NCBI GenBank assembly: GCA_041395665.1 | Contig: JAWLAB010000001.1 | Location: 372,001-436,000 of the forward strand | Direction of reading: 5' to 3' | DNA length: 64,000 nucleotides | DNA from: Pseudomonadales bacterium | GTDB lineage: Bacteria > Pseudomonadota > Gammaproteobacteria > Pseudomonadales > UBA7239 | In this document: one piece after another, positions 17,893 to 25,509 of the stretch | Numbering within the stretch: position 1 is the stretch's first letter | How the letters are laid out: each line of letters starts with the position of its first letter | Translations under genes and position numbers: made by a program | The notes under the pieces: model-generated | Told to the model about the DNA's origin: nothing | Databases searched by the model: none | Seen by the model: the letters and a program-made list of their open reading frames with translations, nothing else

Positions 17893-18289
17893 ATGTGTCA
17901 CCATACACCACTCCCTGCATGGTCTAAAGCAATACACGGCAAGAACATTGCTGGGTCTGTCGGTATTTCTGTTGTCGGCATGTGCAATAACAACACCAGC
18001 GCCTAGTGTGTACCACAACACCATTATGCGCGGACAAATTTTATCGCTAGAAGGAAATGTCGGTGTGATTTGTATAGGGAAAAACGATAACGCAGCCGTG
18101 GGACAAGTGTTAGAGGTTGTGCGGCACAAACCGCGCACTGCTGGCGGCATGCGCCGTGCAAAAACTTTTGAGCGGATCACAGTGGGCAAAGTAAAAATTG
18201 CCAGTATCGTTGACGATCACTACTCAGATGTTGAAGTCATTTCTGGCGATGTGCGTGAAACAGATACGGTTGAGTTAAGCGCGCGATGA
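17893..18289 (+). CDS. Small copper-operon lipoprotein, probable 5' frameshift
   Basis: The intact frame from TTG 17948 encodes 113 residues with lipobox 'FLLSAC', then a mature domain ('QILSLEGNVGVICIGKNDNA') that ends with paired acidic strands. No domain was recognised. From 17948 the signal peptide lacks a charged n-region. Upstream, ATG 17893 has a good ribosome site (AGAGGT, 6 bp away) and encodes M-C-H-H-T-P-L-P-A-W-S-K. It joins the lipoprotein frame as '..SKQYTARTLLG' if one A is removed from the A3 at 17926-17928. I therefore read 17893 as the likely true start, with a one-base frameshift or consensus error. First gene of the copper operon; possibly a periplasmic metal-binding factor. 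Confidence 0.55.
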
Positions 18290-20085
18290 TTAAGTCTGTT
18301 TTGCGAGTTATTTTTTGTCTGAATGGATTGTTTCTGGTTGCGCAGCCAGTCAATGCAGCCGAATACCAATTGGATATACGCAAGGGAAACCATCAACATT
18401 ACCGGTAAACCCATGGAGCGGGGATTACGGTCAATCATGTGTTTCCTGCGCCTACGTTGTATATTGGACAGAAGGAGAGCAAGTGGTGGTGCATGTCACC
18501 AATCATGAGCGAGCCTTCATCGGTGCATTGGCACGGCATTTTAGTGCCGGGGTTGATGGACGGTGTAAAAGATTTTAATGCCTACCCAGGCATTGCACCG
18601 GGCGAAACATTCACCTATCGATTTACGGTGCGACAAAGCGGCACATACTGGTATCACTCGCACACCGCTGGTCAAGAACAAGATGGCTTGTACGGCGCGT
18701 TAATTATTCGTCCTAAAGGTGTGGATGCCATCAAATCGGATCGCGATGCCGTGGTGATGTTTTCTGATTTCAGTGCAGAAACAGCCGACGATATTATGGC
18801 TAACTTAAAAATGTCATCCGATTACTACAACACTGCGCGGCGAACCGTCGGCGATTTTTTTGTGGATGTGCGCAATAAAGGCTGGGCGCTGGCGTGGCAA
18901 CATGCACGCGATTGGAGCGCGATGCGGATGTCGCCCACCGATTTAACCGATGTCAGTGGCTACACGTTTTTAATCAACGGCAAAACGCCGCAGCAAAATT
19001 GGACACAAACTTTCCAGTTGGGCGAAACCGTGCGTTTGCACATGATTAACGCATCGTCCATGTCTTTTTACGATGTGCGCATACTCGACAGCGAAAAAAA
19101 GCGTTTGAAGATGACGGTGGTGCAAGCAGATGGGCGCAGTGTGGAGCCGGTGCCGGTGGATGAATTTCGTTTTGGTGTGGCAGAAACGTACGACATTCTG
19201 GTGACGCCGAAAGAAGCCAAAGCCTACACCATCGTGGCGGAGCCAATAGATCGCAGTGGCTTTGCGATCGGCACATTGGCACCGCGCGCAGGCATGAAAG
19301 GCATTGCGCCTGTGCAGCGTGCGCGCGCCTTGTTGACGATGGCGGATATGGGTATGGGTATGGGTTCGATGGATATGAGCGGCATGGATCACAACACGAT
19401 GACAAAAGCAGATATGCAAGATATGCGCGAACAAATGCGCAGCGGTTGGTCAAAAACGGGTGCGCCGCGCGGCGATAAAGTGTTGTCGTACAGCGACTTG
19501 CGTTTTCTGGGCGAGCAACAAGACACACGCCCTGCGGAGCGCGAAATTGTGGTGACATTGGGCGGCAATATGGAGCGCTACATTTGGACCATGAACGGCA
19601 AAACCATGATGGATGCCGACCCTCTTGCTCTGCGTTATGGCGAGCGCGTGAAACTGACGTTCGTGAACGAAACCATGATGGCGCACCCCATGCATTTACA
19701 CGGCATGTTTGTGCAACTGGATAACCAACAGCCAGCGAATAAATTACCAGACAAAACAGTTGTCATTGTGCCGCCAGGGAAGTCGTACTCCGTATTGTTG
19801 ACCGCCGATGAAGTAGGCGAGTGGGCATTTCACTGCCATCTTTTATTTCACATGAACGCCGGCATGATGAGCAAAGTGGTGGTCGCCAAATTGGATGCCG
19901 CTGCAATGCCAGCGATCACAAAACGCGCAGCCAAAAGGTGGCATGCATGCACATTAAAAAAATGCTTGTCGCCTGTGCGTTTGGCTGTTGGTTTTCTTCT
20001 GTGGTGCTGGCCGAGGAAGACAGCACTTTTCATGCCTTGCGTTTGGAAGTGGATGCAGGAGAGAACAGCCAGAATGAAGCAGTAG
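18286..20085 (+). pseudogene. copA: Multicopper oxidase CopA/PcoA, frameshifted
   Basis: The uninterrupted part (18439-20085) holds nearly all of a CopA-type oxidase: 'SSVHWHGI', 'YWYHSHTAGQEQDGLYGAL', a Met-rich loop ('MGMGMGSMDMSGMDHNTM', copper binding), 'HPMHLHGMF' and 'FHCHLLFHMNAGMM', so all type 1/2/3 copper ligand motifs are visible. The real start is probably ATG 18286 (Sec-type signal, cleavage near 'VNA-AEY'), but the head needs four frame changes, near 18388, 18424, 18463 and 18507. The tail also seems shifted: removing one A of the A4 at 19933-19936 gives a short ending '..KGGMHAH' with a stop at about 19953, inside the copB start. It oxidises Cu(I) in the periplasm if functional. 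Confidence 0.8.
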
Positions 20086-20645
20086 CCAACTGGGACGTGG
20101 ATGGTTGGATCGGTGGTGACACGCATAAGTTGTGGCTAAAAAGCGAAGGTGAAATCGTCGATCAAAAAACAGAGCGCAGTGAAATCTGGGCGCTGTATAG
20201 CTATAACGCAACAGACTTTTGGGATGTGCAAGCGGGTGTGCGTTATGACAATCGCCCACACGAGCAATCGTATTTTGTAGTGGGCGTGACAGGTCTGGCT
20301 CCCTATTTTTTTGAAACACAAGCCCATGCCTTTGTCACCCACGACGGCGATGTGGGGTTTCGCTTGCGCGAAGAAAATGATTTTTTATTGACACAAAAAC
20401 TGATTATCCAACCGTATATCGAAGTAAACGCCTATGCGCAAGCGATAAAAAAATTAGAGGTCGGCTCGGGTTTGTCTGATGCAACGCTGGGCTTGCAGTT
20501 GCGCTATGAAATCACGCGTAAGTTTGCGCCATATCTGGATGTGAGTTACGGCCGTCAATTTGGCGAGACGGCTGATTACACCGCAGCACGCGGCGAAGAC
20601 AATCGCGGTAGCAGTATCACGGCGGGTATCCGCTGGTTGTTTTGA
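19947..20645 (+). CDS. copB: Copper resistance outer-membrane protein CopB
   Basis: About 232 residues. Signal peptide 'MHIKKMLVACAFGCWFSSVVLA', then a beta-rich PcoB/CopB domain: 'FHALRLEVDAG', 'LWLKSEGE', 'WDVQAGVRYDNRP', 'FFETQAHAFVTHDGDVGFRLR', ending with an outer-membrane C-terminal strand 'SITAGIRWLF'. CopB partners CopA in exporting or sequestering copper at the outer membrane. The family's usual Met/His-rich N-terminal extension is absent. ATG 19947 is chosen because AAAGGTGG lies 6 bp upstream and the signal peptide begins there; the frame back to 19821 overlaps copA. Confidence 0.85.
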   Translation: MHIKKMLVACAFGCWFSSVVLAEEDSTFHALRLEVDAGENSQNEAVANWDVDGWIGGDTHKLWLKSEGEIVDQKTERSEIWALYSYNATDFWDVQAGVRYDNRPHEQSYFVVGVTGLAPYFFETQAHAFVTHDGDVGFRLREENDFLLTQKLIIQPYIEVNAYAQAIKKLEVGSGLSDATLGLQLRYEITRKFAPYLDVSYGRQFGETADYTAARGEDNRGSSITAGIRWLF

Positions 20646-20668
20646 ATGTTATTAACCGGAGAACCAAG

Positions 20669-21187
20669 ATGAAAATGTATCAACCTGCAAAAAAACTGAA
20701 AAACTATTCTCTGTCTCGTGTAGGTATATCTGTGCTGGCGGCGACTTTGGCGATGAGCCCTGTTGTTGTCTTTGCTGATGGTAACCACAGCGATGCAGCA
20801 GCCGAGGCAACAGATTTTGGCAAACCGGGAAAAGCCGCTGCCGTTACGCGCACGATTGAAATCAGCATGGGAGATGACATGCGCTTTCAGCCGGAAAAAA
20901 TTGCGATCAAGCAGGGCGAAGTCATTCGTTTCAAACTAAAAAATACCGGCAAAGTGCCACATGAAATGGTATTGGGCACAGCAGATGAAATTCAAGAACA
21001 CGCAGACATGATGAAACAGATGCCCAATATGCAGCATCACGATGCCAATATGATTCGACTGCAACCCGATCAAAACGGAGAAATCATTTGGAACTTTGAT
21101 TTGGGGGGAGACTTCCAGTTTGTCTGTCTCATGCCTGGCCACCGCGAAGCGGGCATGAAGGGCGACATTCATGTGGCGGAAAAATAA
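20669..21187 (+). CDS. Periplasmic cupredoxin-domain copper protein
   Basis: 172 residues from ATG 20669 (CGGAGA ribosome site). Signal peptide to about residue 35 ('SPVVVFADG'), then a plastocyanin-like domain: 'MRFQPEKIAIKQGEVIRFKLKN', 'VPHEMVLG' (His ligand) and 'VCLMPGHREAGM' (Cys, His, Met ligands), a complete type 1 copper site. A Met/His-rich insert ('MMKQMPNMQHHDANM') offers further Cu(I) sites. Proteins of this kind sit beside copA/copB and act in periplasmic copper binding or transfer. It starts 23 bp after copB. Confidence 0.85.
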   Translation: MKMYQPAKKLKNYSLSRVGISVLAATLAMSPVVVFADGNHSDAAAEATDFGKPGKAAAVTRTIEISMGDDMRFQPEKIAIKQGEVIRFKLKNTGKVPHEMVLGTADEIQEHADMMKQMPNMQHHDANMIRLQPDQNGEIIWNFDLGGDFQFVCLMPGHREAGMKGDIHVAEK

Positions 21188-21445
21188 TTAAACAGGGCGG
21201 CGGGTTTTTACTGCGCCGCCAGTTCACCTCGCGCATGCTGGAGGGGTTGCTGTTCAAAGAAACGGATTCGCTTTAATCCTTTGAATTCATGTTGTCTAAT
21301 TTGGCACTTATTTTTCTGAGAATTTCATTTGATTTTTCAATTTCATCCATTTGCGTGCCATTTGGAAATTAGTGCCATAGTCATCACGATAATGAATGTG
21401 ACTATGCTGATAATAGTTTTTGCGCTGATCATGTGTTTCCTTAGT
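21188..21445. other. Non-coding stretch downstream of the cupredoxin gene
   Basis: No supported gene is seen here. The only recognisable structure is the GC-rich inverted repeat and smpB-end copy at 21196-21221. The rest is AT-rich. Confidence 0.5.
21196..21221 (-). repeat. Copy of the smpB 3' end / terminator (direct repeat A)
   Basis: These 26 bp match 22658-22683 with two mismatches. In copy B they are the last codons, stop and downstream hairpin of smpB. Read on the minus strand, copy A is GGCGGCG-loop-CGCCGCC followed by a T-rich tail, a better terminator than copy B. This suggests copy A is the original downstream end of smpB, separated from it by the inserted islet. Confidence 0.7.
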
Positions 21446-21528
21446 GCCTAACGCAGAGCTAAATGGAGAGTGGCGTCGCCGCGCGAGTCCAGTGAGCGCA
21501 GCGAACGTCTTTGAGCGACTTGTTAAGT
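21446..21528 (-). repeat. Integron attC-like recombination site
   Basis: On the minus strand this 83-bp segment begins with ACTTAAC (fits R'' RYYYAAC), continues 'AAGTCGCTCAAA' (L-box region), has a central imperfect palindrome, then 'TTTAGCTCTGC' (partly complementary L box) and ends with GTTAGGC (fits R' GTTRRRY, the cleavage site). The stop codon of the minus-strand ORF lies inside the R'' box, as is usual for integron gene cassettes. No integrase gene is in the window. Confidence 0.75.
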
Positions 21529-21875
21529 TTCACTACGCTCACGCTGTATTTTTACATACGGAAGATTGCTATATGTTTCTATTCTGTCATGCTCTTTTTT
21601 TACAAAACCATGCAGGAGCTCTTTAATAATTTTTTCTAGTTTTACTGCTACATCCTGGGACAGATTACGAATTGTTCCCGTTAAGCATGATGCGCATACG
21701 ACTTCGGCGTTCTCATTTTTTAATGCAGCGATTGCGCCGCGTATATAGCCGTTTAAATATTCTTCTTTCTCAAAGAAACAGTGCTTGCTTCGCATTCTTG
21801 GTAATCCCAAGTTAATTCGCAGCAACTTTTGCCTTGTTTTACAGCGATTCTTGGCAAATAAATGTCTTTTCTCAT
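21523..21875 (-). pseudogene. Integron-cassette ORF, hypothetical, single frameshift
   Basis: ATG 21875 has GGAG 8 bp upstream and begins 'MRKDIYLPRIAVKQGKSCC'. A one-base frame change around 21780-21795 joins it to the frame that continues 'CFFEKEEYLNGYIRGAIAALKN' and ends 'YVKIQRERSET' with a TAA inside the attC site. Joined length is about 117 residues. The protein has several cysteines (SCC, ECE, CASC) and a Lys-rich amphipathic helix. I do not recognise the family. The preceding cassette boundary may be the GTTAGGT at 21902-21908 (minus strand). Confidence 0.5.
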
Positions 21876-21954
21876 AGATGTGACTCCGTATTTTCTGTGA
21901 AACCTAACTAAATCTAGACGACAAACTGTTTTCTGCATGCCCGCCATGACAATT

Positions 21955-22305
21955 TCAAGCAGCAGCATGCAATTCAAATCGCACTTTTACTTTTCCAAAG
22001 GGAAATGAATATTTGCCATCGCCGGTGCGATCAATAATACCGGCGGCTACCAGTGCATTGGCATCTGTGTGTACGCCTTTTACATCGCGCTCTGTGCGTC
22101 TTGCCAATTCGCGCACACCAAGTGGTTCGGTACCGGTCAGTGCTTCCACGAGCGTCCAGCGTGTTGGCGTGAGGATGCGCGCCATATCTGCTGCCGAAGG
22201 AAAAGTAATGCGCGCTTGACGTTGTGCCGTGCTGGATTTGGCGGCGCGAATGAGGTTGTTCATCGCTGTGGTTGGCGCAGCAACTTCAAACAAGATTGTT
22301 TTCAT
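21955..22305 (-). CDS. TumA-like antitoxin / HTH regulator
   Basis: 116 residues with a winged-helix DNA-binding region: 'RILTPTRWTLVEAL', 'GVRELARRTERDVKGVHTDANALVAAGIIDRTGDGKYSFPF'. This is the arrangement of HTH proteins encoded beside TumE-type toxins. It starts inside the upstream toxin-like gene (20-bp overlap), so both are translated together. Expected role: neutralise the toxin and repress the operon. The assignment rests on gene pairing plus HTH pattern. Confidence 0.65.
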   Translation of the reverse strand: MKTILFEVAAPTTAMNNLIRAAKSSTAQRQARITFPSAADMARILTPTRWTLVEALTGTEPLGVRELARRTERDVKGVHTDANALVAAGIIDRTGDGKYSFPFGKVKVRFELHAAA

Positions 22306-22591
22306 GATTCCACCTCGCTATGTCTGCTGCAAAGTCGGTCAATAGTTGCGCCAACTCTGTAAACACATAATCCGTTTCTGTCTCGCCGTAATGGCGGTGA
22401 TCGCCTTTGCCGCTTTCGTTGTCGTAACGCAACACGCAGACCTCGTTCACCACATAAGCGAGCCGATACTTATAGCGGTGCTGGCTGCCGCGCAACGGCT
22501 GCGATATTTGCCACACAACGATTTGCGCGAAAGCAGTCTCGAAATAGCGTATCCGCTCATTAAATAGCGGCAGTGCCTTTGTGTTGTTCAT
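22286..22591 (-). CDS. TumE-like (DUF6516) toxin
   Basis: 101 residues, small and soluble: 'ERIRYFETAFAQIVVWQISQPLRGSQHRYKYRLAYVV' followed by 'VLRYDNESGKGDHRHYGETETDYVF'. The R-Y-D-N-x-x-G-K-G-D-H-x-H pattern is characteristic of the DUF6516/TumE toxin family. The toxic activity of the family is poorly defined to my knowledge. It is the first gene of a two-gene operon with the HTH partner. Confidence 0.7.
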   Translation of the reverse strand: MNNTKALPLFNERIRYFETAFAQIVVWQISQPLRGSQHRYKYRLAYVVNEVCVLRYDNESGKGDHRHYGETETDYVFTELAQLLTDFAADIARWNHENNLV

Positions 22592-22657
22592 GCTACAACA
22601 TCCCTGTGTGTTGTCAATAAGACAACGGCTTTAACTATCCCTGTGTATATCGAGCAA

Positions 22658-22683
22658 GGCGGTGGGCTTTTACTGCGCCGCCA
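22658..22683 (-). repeat. smpB 3' end and hairpin (direct repeat B)
   Basis: Contains the final codons and stop of smpB plus an inverted repeat (GGCGGCG.. / ..CACCGCC on the minus strand). It matches 21196-21221 in 24 of 26 positions, in the same orientation and 1462 bp apart. Confidence 0.7.
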
Positions 22684-23143
22684 TCAAGCGCTGTTTCTCG
22701 CGCTGCCAATCTTTCTCTTTTTGTACTTCGCGTTTGTCGTGTTCCGCCTTGCCTTTGGCGAGTGCAATTTCGCATTTCACCAAATGGCGTTTCCAATACA
22801 TAGCGGTGCAGACGCAGGTGTAGCCTTTTTGTTGCACAGCGGCAAAAAGCGTGGCGAGTTCGCGATCTTTTAGTAACAATTTGCGTGTGCGCGCTGGATC
22901 GGTAACAAAATGCGTTGATACGCTTTGCAGCGGAGAAATATGCGCACCGAGCAAAAAAGCCTCGCCATCTTTTAGTAACACATAAGAATCCACCAGCTGA
23001 CATTTGCCCGCACGCAGGCTTTTCACTTCCCAGCCCTGCAACGCAATGCCAGCTTCAAAGCGATCTTGAATGAAGTAGTCGTGGCGCGCTTTTTTATTGA
23101 GCGCGATGGTGCCACCGTTTTCTTTGCTATTGGCTTTTTTCAT
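22670..23143 (-). CDS. smpB: SsrA-binding protein SmpB
   Basis: 157 residues. 'IALNKKARHDYFIQDRFEAGIALQGWEVKSLRAGKCQL' is the conserved OB-fold start, 'SYVLLKDGEAFLLGAHISP' follows, and the basic C-terminal tail 'KREVQKEKDWQREKQRLM' enters the ribosomal A site. It delivers tmRNA to stalled ribosomes. The tmRNA gene itself is not in the window. The extreme 3' end is duplicated at 21.2 kb. It is divergent from ratA, with 72 bp between the start codons. Confidence 0.96.
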   Translation of the reverse strand: MKKANSKENGGTIALNKKARHDYFIQDRFEAGIALQGWEVKSLRAGKCQLVDSYVLLKDGEAFLLGAHISPLQSVSTHFVTDPARTRKLLLKDRELATLFAAVQQKGYTCVCTAMYWKRHLVKCEIALAKGKAEHDKREVQKEKDWQREKQRLMAAQ

Positions 23144-23215
23144 GGCGGCATTATAGGTGCAGGCTGCGGCGCTTCGTTAGAATGCGCATCTATCTCACGA
23201 TGATTTTTCGCCACT

Positions 23216-23662
23216 ATGCCCGTTACGCGTATCGCCAAAACTGCCCTGCTGCCGTATGCCGCCGAGCAGTTGTTTGATCTGGTCAATGACATCGCCGCCT
23301 ACCCGCAATACATGGAGGGCTGCGTAGCCGCCACGGTGTTATCGGCATCGTCAGAACAAGTGGAGGCGCGCTTGGAGTTGAGCCGCGGCGGCATCACGCA
23401 ATCTTTTGCCACGCGCAATCGCCTGCAAAGACCGGAAGTGATTGAGATGGCGCTGTTGGAAGGCCCATTCACCGCGCTGTCAGGTCGCTGGCAGTTTTTG
23501 GTACTGGGCGAGGAAGCCTGCAAAGTGTCGCTGGATTTGCGTTTTGAGTTGGACGGCAAACTCGCCAGCATCGCCGCTGGTCGCTTGTTTGAAAGCGTTG
23601 CCAGCAATTTGGTGGATGCACTGTGCCGTCGTGCGCACACTGTGTTGGGAGCGGCAGTATGA
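23216..23662 (+). CDS. ratA: RatA/Coq10-like START-domain protein
   Basis: 148 residues, a polyketide cyclase/START-like fold: 'ALLPYAAEQLFDLVNDIAAYPQYMEGC' at the N-terminus, 'VEARLELSRGGITQSFATRN', and the C-terminal helix 'GRLFESVASNLVDALCRRA'. RatA was described as blocking 70S ribosome association; the homologous Coq10 binds ubiquinone, and which role applies here cannot be told. It is divergent from smpB and overlaps rnfH by ATGA, the conserved gammaproteobacterial arrangement. Confidence 0.9.
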   Translation: MPVTRIAKTALLPYAAEQLFDLVNDIAAYPQYMEGCVAATVLSASSEQVEARLELSRGGITQSFATRNRLQRPEVIEMALLEGPFTALSGRWQFLVLGEEACKVSLDLRFELDGKLASIAAGRLFESVASNLVDALCRRAHTVLGAAV

Positions 23663-23952
23663 GTACCGAGCTGATTCACATTGAGGTGGCTTGTGCACTG
23701 CCGGAGCGGCAAGTGGTGGAGGCGATGAGCGTTGTGGCGGGTTGCACAGCACGCGCGGCGGTTTTGCAGTCGGGTCTGGCGGCAGAGTTCCCTGACTTGG
23801 ATTTTGCGCAGCTAGCGTTGGGCATCTACAGCAAAGCCGTAACGGATGATTATGTGTTACAGGAAGGCGACCGCATCGAGCTTTATCGACCGCTGTTGTT
23901 GGATCCTAAAGAAGCGCGCAGGCAGCGCGCGGCGAAAGCAAAACAGGGCTGA
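23659..23952 (+). CDS. rnfH: RnfH family ubiquitin-like protein (RatB)
   Basis: 97 residues with a ubiquitin-like beta-grasp pattern: 'IHIEVACALPERQVVEAMSV', 'LALGIYSKAVTDDYVLQEGDRIELYRPLLLDPKEARRQRA'. The 'GDRIELYRPL..DPKEARR' ending is diagnostic of RnfH. Function not firmly known. ATG 23659 overlaps the ratA stop (ATGA), so I reject the longer frame from 23623. Confidence 0.9.
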   Translation: MSTELIHIEVACALPERQVVEAMSVVAGCTARAAVLQSGLAAEFPDLDFAQLALGIYSKAVTDDYVLQEGDRIELYRPLLLDPKEARRQRAAKAKQG

Positions 23953-23967
23953 GCGTGCAGCGGCGGA

Positions 23968-24414
23968 CTAATCCCACCACTTACTGATATCCCACTCGCT
24001 ATCGTCATCTTCTTCGCTAGGCGTAATTTCCTCACCGTCACGCAATACCGTGGCACCCGTGGCTTGTTCCGGACGGAAATTGCCTTGCAAGTTGGTCAAA
24101 ATATCATTGCTGAAATACAGCGTTAAACGCTCGCGCGAGTATTCGTTGTCGCCATTTTTTAGCGAGTAAAAATAATCCCAACGATTGTCTTCAAAACTGT
24201 CGATCAGCAGTGGCGTACCCATGATGTAGCGTATCTGGCGCTTGTCCATGCCGGGCTGCAGCTGATTCACCATGTCTTGAGAAACCACATTGCCTTGTTG
24301 CACAGTGAGGTGATAAACCCCAGGAAAAGAGCAAGCGGCCACAGCCATTGCGAGGCAGCATGGCAACAGCAGGCGAATCAATGTGTGACGAAGCAGGGCG
24401 GGCATGGGTGGCAA
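23968..24414 (-). CDS. bamE: Outer-membrane assembly lipoprotein BamE
   Basis: 148 residues. A signal peptide with lipobox 'AVAACS' is followed by the SmpA/OmlA domain: 'QGNVVSQDMVNQLQPGMDKRQIRYIMGTPLLIDSFEDNRWDYFYSLKNG', the conserved BamE core that binds phosphatidylglycerol and BamD. The C-terminal tail is acidic and longer than in E. coli. Part of the BAM complex in the outer membrane. It is divergent from fur, with 65 bp between the starts. Confidence 0.95.
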   Translation of the reverse strand: MPPMPALLRHTLIRLLLPCCLAMAVAACSFPGVYHLTVQQGNVVSQDMVNQLQPGMDKRQIRYIMGTPLLIDSFEDNRWDYFYSLKNGDNEYSRERLTLYFSNDILTNLQGNFRPEQATGATVLRDGEEITPSEEDDDSEWDISKWWD

Positions 24415-24479
24415 GGTTCCACAGATTGCAGCGAGCGGCGATAATACCCGATAGTCGGAAGCGCTAGAAGGGGCGGGAT

Positions 24480-24896
24480 ATGACAGGCAGGAATCAAGAA
24501 TTGCGCAATGCTGGGCTGAAAGTCACGGGGCCACGCATCAAAATTTTGCAGATGCTAGAGACTAACGATCAGCGCCATCTCAGTGCGGAGGATGTTTATA
24601 AGCATTTGCTGGAGAGTGGTGAGGATGTGGGTTTAGCCACGGTGTATCGCGTATTGACGCAGTTTGAGTCAGCAGGCTTGGTCACGCGCCACAATTTTGA
24701 CGGCGGCTATGCGGTGTTTGAGCTAATTCGTGGCGATGAACACCACGATCACATGGTCTGCGCAGAAACCGGCAAAGTGGTGGAGTTTCACAACGAGGAA
24801 ATCGAACGCTTGCAGCAGGAAATTGCTGAGGCGCATGGTTTTGATTTAGTCGGTCACAGCCTTGTGTTGTATGTGAAACCGAAAAAGAAAGCTTAA
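24480..24896 (+). CDS. fur: Ferric uptake regulator Fur
   Basis: 138 residues. N-terminal winged helix ('GLKVTGPRIKILQMLE', 'DVGLATVYRVLTQFESAGL'), then the metal region 'RGDEHHDHMVCAETGKVVEF' and the dimerisation domain. Only the first Cys of the E. coli CxxC is present (C-A-E-T), as in Pseudomonas Fur. It represses iron uptake genes when loaded with Fe(II). Convergent with the GtrA gene, with a 4-bp overlap at the stops. Confidence 0.96.
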   Translation: MTGRNQELRNAGLKVTGPRIKILQMLETNDQRHLSAEDVYKHLLESGEDVGLATVYRVLTQFESAGLVTRHNFDGGYAVFELIRGDEHHDHMVCAETGKVVEFHNEEIERLQQEIAEAHGFDLVGHSLVLYVKPKKKA

Positions 24897-25384
24897 GTGC
24901 GATCGTGGCGCTTCAAAACGAGGCGCGATAGCACAAAAGTCACCGGCATGGTGACTACCACAACGGCGAGCGGCGCAAAGTCGACAGGGAAAGCTAGGCG
25001 ATCGACCAAGATATGCATCAGCACGATCCCAACGCCGTACTGCACAACATAAACCGATGGAAATTCTAAGAAAGCTCTCCAGCTCATGGGTACACGAAAT
25101 ACCCAACGCGAGTTCAGGTAGTAAGTGAACACAATGCCAAAAATATAGGCGACAGTAAAAGCCAGCTTGTCAGCGCTGATGGCAATACGATCAAACGCGG
25201 TAATAGCGTGCAAGCCGACAAAGAGCAGTGTGTGTCGCACCAGTAAATAGACCAGCCAAGACGACCCGGTGTTGATGCTGCCCGTCACAAGAAAACGCAA
25301 AAATTCGTGCTTTTGTAGCCAGGTTGCCAAGGTGCTGGCGCTAAAAGCAGACTTAGTTGATGGCGGTAAATTTTGCATGAGCAA
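24893..25384 (-). CDS. GtrA-family membrane protein
   Basis: 163 residues with four predicted helices and the family motif 'EFLRFLVTGSINTGSSWLVYLLV', then 'YIFGIVFTYYLNSRWVF' (conserved N-x-x-W-x-F). GtrA-like proteins are thought to flip polyprenyl-phosphate sugars. It is divergent from the rml operon and may serve the ArnC/GtrB-like transferase at 12.9 kb (inference). Confidence 0.8.
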   Translation of the reverse strand: MLMQNLPPSTKSAFSASTLATWLQKHEFLRFLVTGSINTGSSWLVYLLVRHTLLFVGLHAITAFDRIAISADKLAFTVAYIFGIVFTYYLNSRWVFRVPMSWRAFLEFPSVYVVQYGVGIVLMHILVDRLAFPVDFAPLAVVVVTMPVTFVLSRLVLKRHDRT

Positions 25385-25430
25385 GCTAAGGTTTGGAGGC
25401 AGTCGCTAGCTTAGCGGGTAATGCGTGTGG

Positions 25431-25460
25431 CTGACAGCCCAAGCTTGAAAATGCCATAAT
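25431..25460 (+). promoter_or_regulatory. Candidate rml operon promoter
   Basis: CTGACA at 25431-25436 and CATAAT at 25455-25460, spacer 18 bp, about 50 bp ahead of rmlB. An AGGAG site at 25494-25498 precedes the GTG start. Confidence 0.45.
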
Positions 25461-25509
25461 CGACCGATTGTATTAGGCGAATCGCTAATAAACAGGAGCA
25501 ACACACAGC

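Noticed and set aside
21902..21957. Second attC after the HTH gene
   Set aside because: A GTTAGGT box is present, but no R'' or L-box partner was visible; kept only as a possible cassette boundary.
23144..23215. TATAAT (minus strand) as the smpB promoter
   Set aside because: The hexamer lies only a few bases before the start codon and no matching -35 was found, so I did not annotate it.
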